Below, one piece after another: positions 60,770 to 64,000 of a stretch of 64,000 nucleotides of DNA; position 1 is the first letter of the stretch, and each line of letters opens with the position of its first letter. The notes beneath the pieces are model-generated. The model ran no database searches and was not told the DNA's origin. It saw only the letters and a program-made list of their open reading frames with translations. A program made the translations under genes and the position numbers. This DNA is from Saccopteryx bilineata (Eukaryota > Chordata > Mammalia > Chiroptera > Emballonuridae), in the NCBI RefSeq assembly GCF_036850765.1, contig NC_089493.1, forward strand, positions 167,326,140 to 167,390,139, written 5' to 3'.

Positions 60770-61179
60770 GCATTTTGTTCTTTTTTAGTAGCTTGTAGCA
60801 TTTTTTTACGCTTAAATGTCAGCTTTTTAAATTGACCCCAACTTGGTATTTTAGCTTTTTTAATATCAAGCAGTGGCACCTTTAAGGTTCTTCTTCCGAA
60901 GTTCAGTGTTTTCATCTCAGCAATGGAAAGAATCTATTTCTCTTACTCATATTGTTAGTTTAATCCTGCAGGCAGGGATTCAAAGGACTTCACCGGATTC
61001 TGAAATGACACAAGCAAACCTTTTTCCCCAATGTTGCACTACACCAGGTATTCATTGATTCAATTCATTTTTATAATGCACAGGTTGATTATTCTTAGAA
61101 TTATTATTTTTGTGTAATGTCTGTCTGCAGCAGTCAAATTATCCTCTCCTGTATTTAAGAAATTTAAGTAAATAAAGCT

Positions 61180-61980
61180 TTATATAACATAATTCTAGGG
61201 AATAATCTCCTTCCTTCTCTCTCCTTTTGTTTAAGTAACATATTTTTCAGAGTGCGATTACTGCGCTTAATAATTGTCTGTTTTTGTGGATTATATGGAA
61301 TTCCAGTAGTATGTTTAATATTCCAAAATGCTAAGATTGTTGAACCTTAGCAGAGGTATATGCATGACCATTGTCAGTTTTAATTGTTTTAGGAATGTTC
61401 ATAATATTAAAAGTTTTAATAAGATGTTGAATGACATAATTAGCCTTTTTTCATGCAAAGGTGTGGTCCATTGAAAGGAAAAATAAGTATTAATAGAACA
61501 GTGTATATAGGATAGTTTTTCAAAAGAAGAAATCTGAGTTATATTTATTTGCCACGGGTCATTACTGTGTTGTCTTTTAGGATTTGTTCCTCTTGGTAAT
61601 GGAGGAGCATTTATAATACTGTATTGAGGACATTTTTTAACAATATTTTGAGCCTCTTGCTTGGTTATTTTAAAATTTTGTATTACATTTTTTTTATTTG
61701 TATGAGTCTCTGCATGAAATTTAGTGGCTATTTTTATTGATTTAATGAGTAATTGATTAATTTTATTATTTGTAGTAGACATAGGGCCTGGTAAAGTTGT
61801 ATGAGAACAAATGTGAGTTAAATAGACAGGTGAATTTTGTTCCTACAATAAAAGTTGTAACTTTTGAAATAATTTGTGTAGTTTAGAACCATTATTTGAA
61901 ATGTAAATAGTTTCTATAAGTTTAACTGTATGTTTTATATATTGTGAATTAGTAATAATGTTAATAGGGCAAGGAAGATT
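61180..61980 (-). pseudogene. Retroviral integrase remnant
   Basis: On the - strand, 61399-61782 is open and carries an HHCC zinc-binding-like N-terminus ('FHAETHTNKKNVIQNF', 'IVKKCPQY') and the start of the catalytic core. The D,D-35-E triad reads Asn (61543-61545), Asp (61373-61375) and Lys (61266-61268). The second and third positions are 107 nt apart rather than 108, so a 1-nt deletion lies between them, and a TAG stop is also present. Upstream (about 61800-62100) an RNase H end is visible ('PVYLTHICSHT'). It is inactive. Confidence 0.85.
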
Positions 61981-62323
61981 ATTAAGAAGTAATAATATAG
62001 CAAATAACTTTGCCTTTTTAATTGATGTATATGCAGTTTTATTATTTTTGTTCCTGGTCCAGTATATTTAGTGATATTTAATTTATTTGCATTAGTATAA
62101 AAAGTAGAAGCCTTTTAAATTGGCTGAGTCGATACTTTAGTCAGCAAAATCTATTGTGTTTTTTTTAGAAATTGAATTCTTTTATTTGTAGGATATTGAT
62201 GGTTTGCAGTACTAAAATAATCAGCTAATGCAATTTGCTAATTAATATTTAACTTCTAGTTGTCTGAAATTTGATTACATGTTAAAGGTATAATAATTTT
62301 TTTTTAATGTTCAGAAATTTATG

Positions 62324-62506
62324 ATTATTTATTTATTTATTTATTTTTATTCATTTCAGAGAGACAGAGGAGAGACAGAAGGGGGGGAGGAGCTGGAAGC
62401 ATCAACTCCCATATGTGCCTTGACCAGGCAAGCCCAGGGTTTCGAACCAGTGATATCAGCATTTCCAGGTCAATGCTTTATCCACTGCGCCACCACAGGT
62501 CAGGCC
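62324..62506 (-). mobile_element. Short tRNA-derived SINE, third type, with extra 3' tail
   Basis: The reverse copy ends caccacaggtcaggcc and is flanked by aaaggtataataatttt (62284-62300 and 62507-62523). About 23 bp of unrelated sequence lie between the left duplication and the SINE tail. Confidence 0.88.
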
Positions 62507-62592
62507 AAAGGTATAATAATTTTATTCAGATTATTTTTAGTTAGTTGTCTTATTCTAAGTCTATTTTTAGTAATTAAAGTATAGAATTTTTT

Positions 62593-62906
62593 TGTGTGTG
62601 ACAGTGACAGAGAGAGTCAGAGAGAGGGACCGATAGGGATAGACAGGAAGGGAGAAAGATGAGAAGCATCAATTCTTCATTGCAGCACCTTAATTGTTCA
62701 TTGATTGCTTTCTCACATATGCCTTGACTGGGGGGCTCTATCAGACCAAGTGATCCCCTGCTCAAGCCAGCGACCTTGAGCTCAAGCTGGTGAGCCTTGC
62801 TCAAAGCAGATGAGCCCATGCTCAAGCTGGCAACCTTGGGGTCTCCGCCCTGGGTCCTCCACGTTCCAATTTGATGCTCCATCCACTGCGCCACCACCTG
62901 GTCAGG
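62593..62906 (-). mobile_element. tRNA-derived SINE, CCTGACCAGG-head type
   Basis: A reverse copy ending cacctggtcagg, with an imperfect duplication 'aaagtayagatttt' at about 62576 and 62908. It sits within retroviral pol. Confidence 0.9.
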
Positions 62907-63127
62907 GAAAGTACAGATTTTTTCTAAGTTTGTACATAATTTTTTTTGAGTCTTATGTGGTAGAAATTGTCATTCTAATATCTTGTTTTCTTGTTATATG
63001 ATGCCAGAAGGAGAATATTCTGAGAGAAAAAATAATTAATTGAATAGGTTGATGTGTATTAATTCTATTTAAATAAGCAGTATGCATAATTTTTTCAATA
63101 AGTGATAGTTTTTGTTTTGCCATTTCT

Positions 63128-63489
63128 TTTTTTGTTTTTTGTTTTGTTTTGTTTTTGTTTTTTGTTTTTTTACAGAGACAGAGAGAGTCAAAGAGAGGGA
63201 TAGATAGGGACAGACAGACAGGAATGAAGAGAGATGAGAAGCATCAATCATCAGTTTTTTGTTGTGACACCTTAGTTGTTCATTGATTGCTTTCTCATAT
63301 GTGCCCTGACCGGGGGGCTACAGCAGACCGAGTAACCTCTTGCTCAAGCCAGCGACCTTGGGTCCAAGCTGGTGAGCTTTTGCTCAAACTAGATGAGCCC
63401 ACACTCAAGCTGGCAACCTCGGGGCCTCGAACCTGGGTTCTCTGCATCCCAGTCCGATGCTCTATCCACTGCGCTACTGCCTGGTCAGG
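63128..63489 (-). mobile_element. tRNA-derived SINE, CCTGACCAGG-head type
   Basis: A reverse copy with a (gtttt)n tail, ending ctggtcagg. The duplication gttttgccatttct lies on both sides (about 63113 and 63492). It sits within retroviral pol. Confidence 0.92.
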
Positions 63490-63509
63490 CTGTTTTGCCA
63501 TTTCTGTTA

Positions 63510-64000
63510 ATTGTCTAGGACTGTTTAAATCAGGATTTCCTTGAAGAATATTAAACAAATTCATTAGTGCATAAGTAGGGATTCTTAGGGAGGGTCTCAC
63601 CCAATTAATATTACTCAATAATTTTTGAAAGTCATTTAAGGTTTTTAAGGAGTCAGTTTGTAAATTGACCTTTTGAGGAATAATTCCTTGATTTTTAATT
63701 ATATGCCCTAAATACTTAAAAGGACAAGATGTTTGAATTTTGTCTTTAGCTATGATTAAACCATACTGATTCAAGGTTTTAGAAGCATTTTTAGGGATAA
63801 CTGAAAGTTCAGTATTATTTTTACAAGCTATCAGTATGTCATTCATGTAATGGATTATTAAAGATTGAGAATATTTTTGACAATTTTTTTAAAAGTTGAT
63901 TTACATAATTTTGACACAATGTCGGGCTATTCAATATTCTTTGTAGAAGTAATATAAACTTAGTAAGAATAGTTTTGTTTACTGTTATAGACACAACAGC
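63510..64000 (-). pseudogene. Retroviral reverse transcriptase remnant (runs off window)
   Basis: On the - strand an open stretch at 63846-63510 matches the palm and thumb of a betaretrovirus-like reverse transcriptase ('FKYLGHIIKNQ', 'LKTLNDFQKLL', 'IPTYALMNLF'). The catalytic YxDD box reads YMND at 63849-63838, with the first aspartate changed. The frame upstream (63891-64000, toward 'NSPTLCQ') is offset from the active-site frame, so a frameshift lies near the T7 run at 63884-63890. It is not functional. The 5' part of the provirus is outside the window. Confidence 0.88.

Noticed and set aside
63287..63544. Open frame on the + strand inside the retrovirus
   Set aside because: It is the reverse reading of a SINE; similar peptides appear at 39232 and 51441 for the same repeat.

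Overview
The window is mammalian nuclear DNA, most likely from a bat. It contains two spliced protein-coding genes in conserved mammalian order, DELE1 (+ strand, 12 coding exons, 16343-29929) and PCDH12 (- strand, 4 coding exons, 36460-49130). The two genes converge tail to tail. The bat assignment rests on the many tRNA-derived SINEs. One abundant family (GGCTCAGTGGTAGAGC head, about 380 bp) resembles the Rhin-1 SINE of horseshoe and leaf-nosed bats (Rhinolophoidea), and a second family has the CCTGACCAGG head. Several short hAT transposons with 8-bp target duplications are also present. The family names come from memory, not from a database search.

Layout. 1-15.9 kb is intergenic: SINEs, old MIR/L1-like remnants, a palindromic 147-bp hAT element, a 40-bp tandem repeat and an unassigned CpG-rich block at 3.0-3.45 kb. 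15.94-16.48 kb is the CpG island and promoter of DELE1. 16.3-29.9 kb is DELE1, whose introns carry two hAT elements and several SINEs. 30-36.1 kb is the spacer between the two 3' ends. 36.1-49.1 kb is PCDH12. 49.1-57.6 kb is the region upstream of PCDH12, dense in SINEs and microsatellites. 57.67-64 kb is the 3' part of a defective class II (betaretrovirus-like) endogenous retrovirus on the - strand: a 441-bp 3' LTR, polypurine tract, env remnants, integrase, RNase H and reverse transcriptase. It is interrupted by several SINEs and runs off the window end.

DELE1 is a mitochondrial stress sensor that signals to the HRI kinase. PCDH12 (VE-cadherin-2) is an endothelial and trophoblast adhesion protein. 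They are neighbours by conserved synteny, with no known shared pathway.

Main points for a second look: (1) the normal PCDH12 stop codon appears lost (TGA to TGG) just after an expanded pure AGC x11 poly-serine repeat, adding 16 residues; (2) the retrovirus carries many apparent G-to-A changes on its sense strand that hit the catalytic residues of both reverse transcriptase and integrase, as expected of APOBEC3 editing; (3) the Rhin-1-like SINEs carry tandem matches to the CTCF core motif; (4) the retroviral 3' LTR points toward PCDH12.
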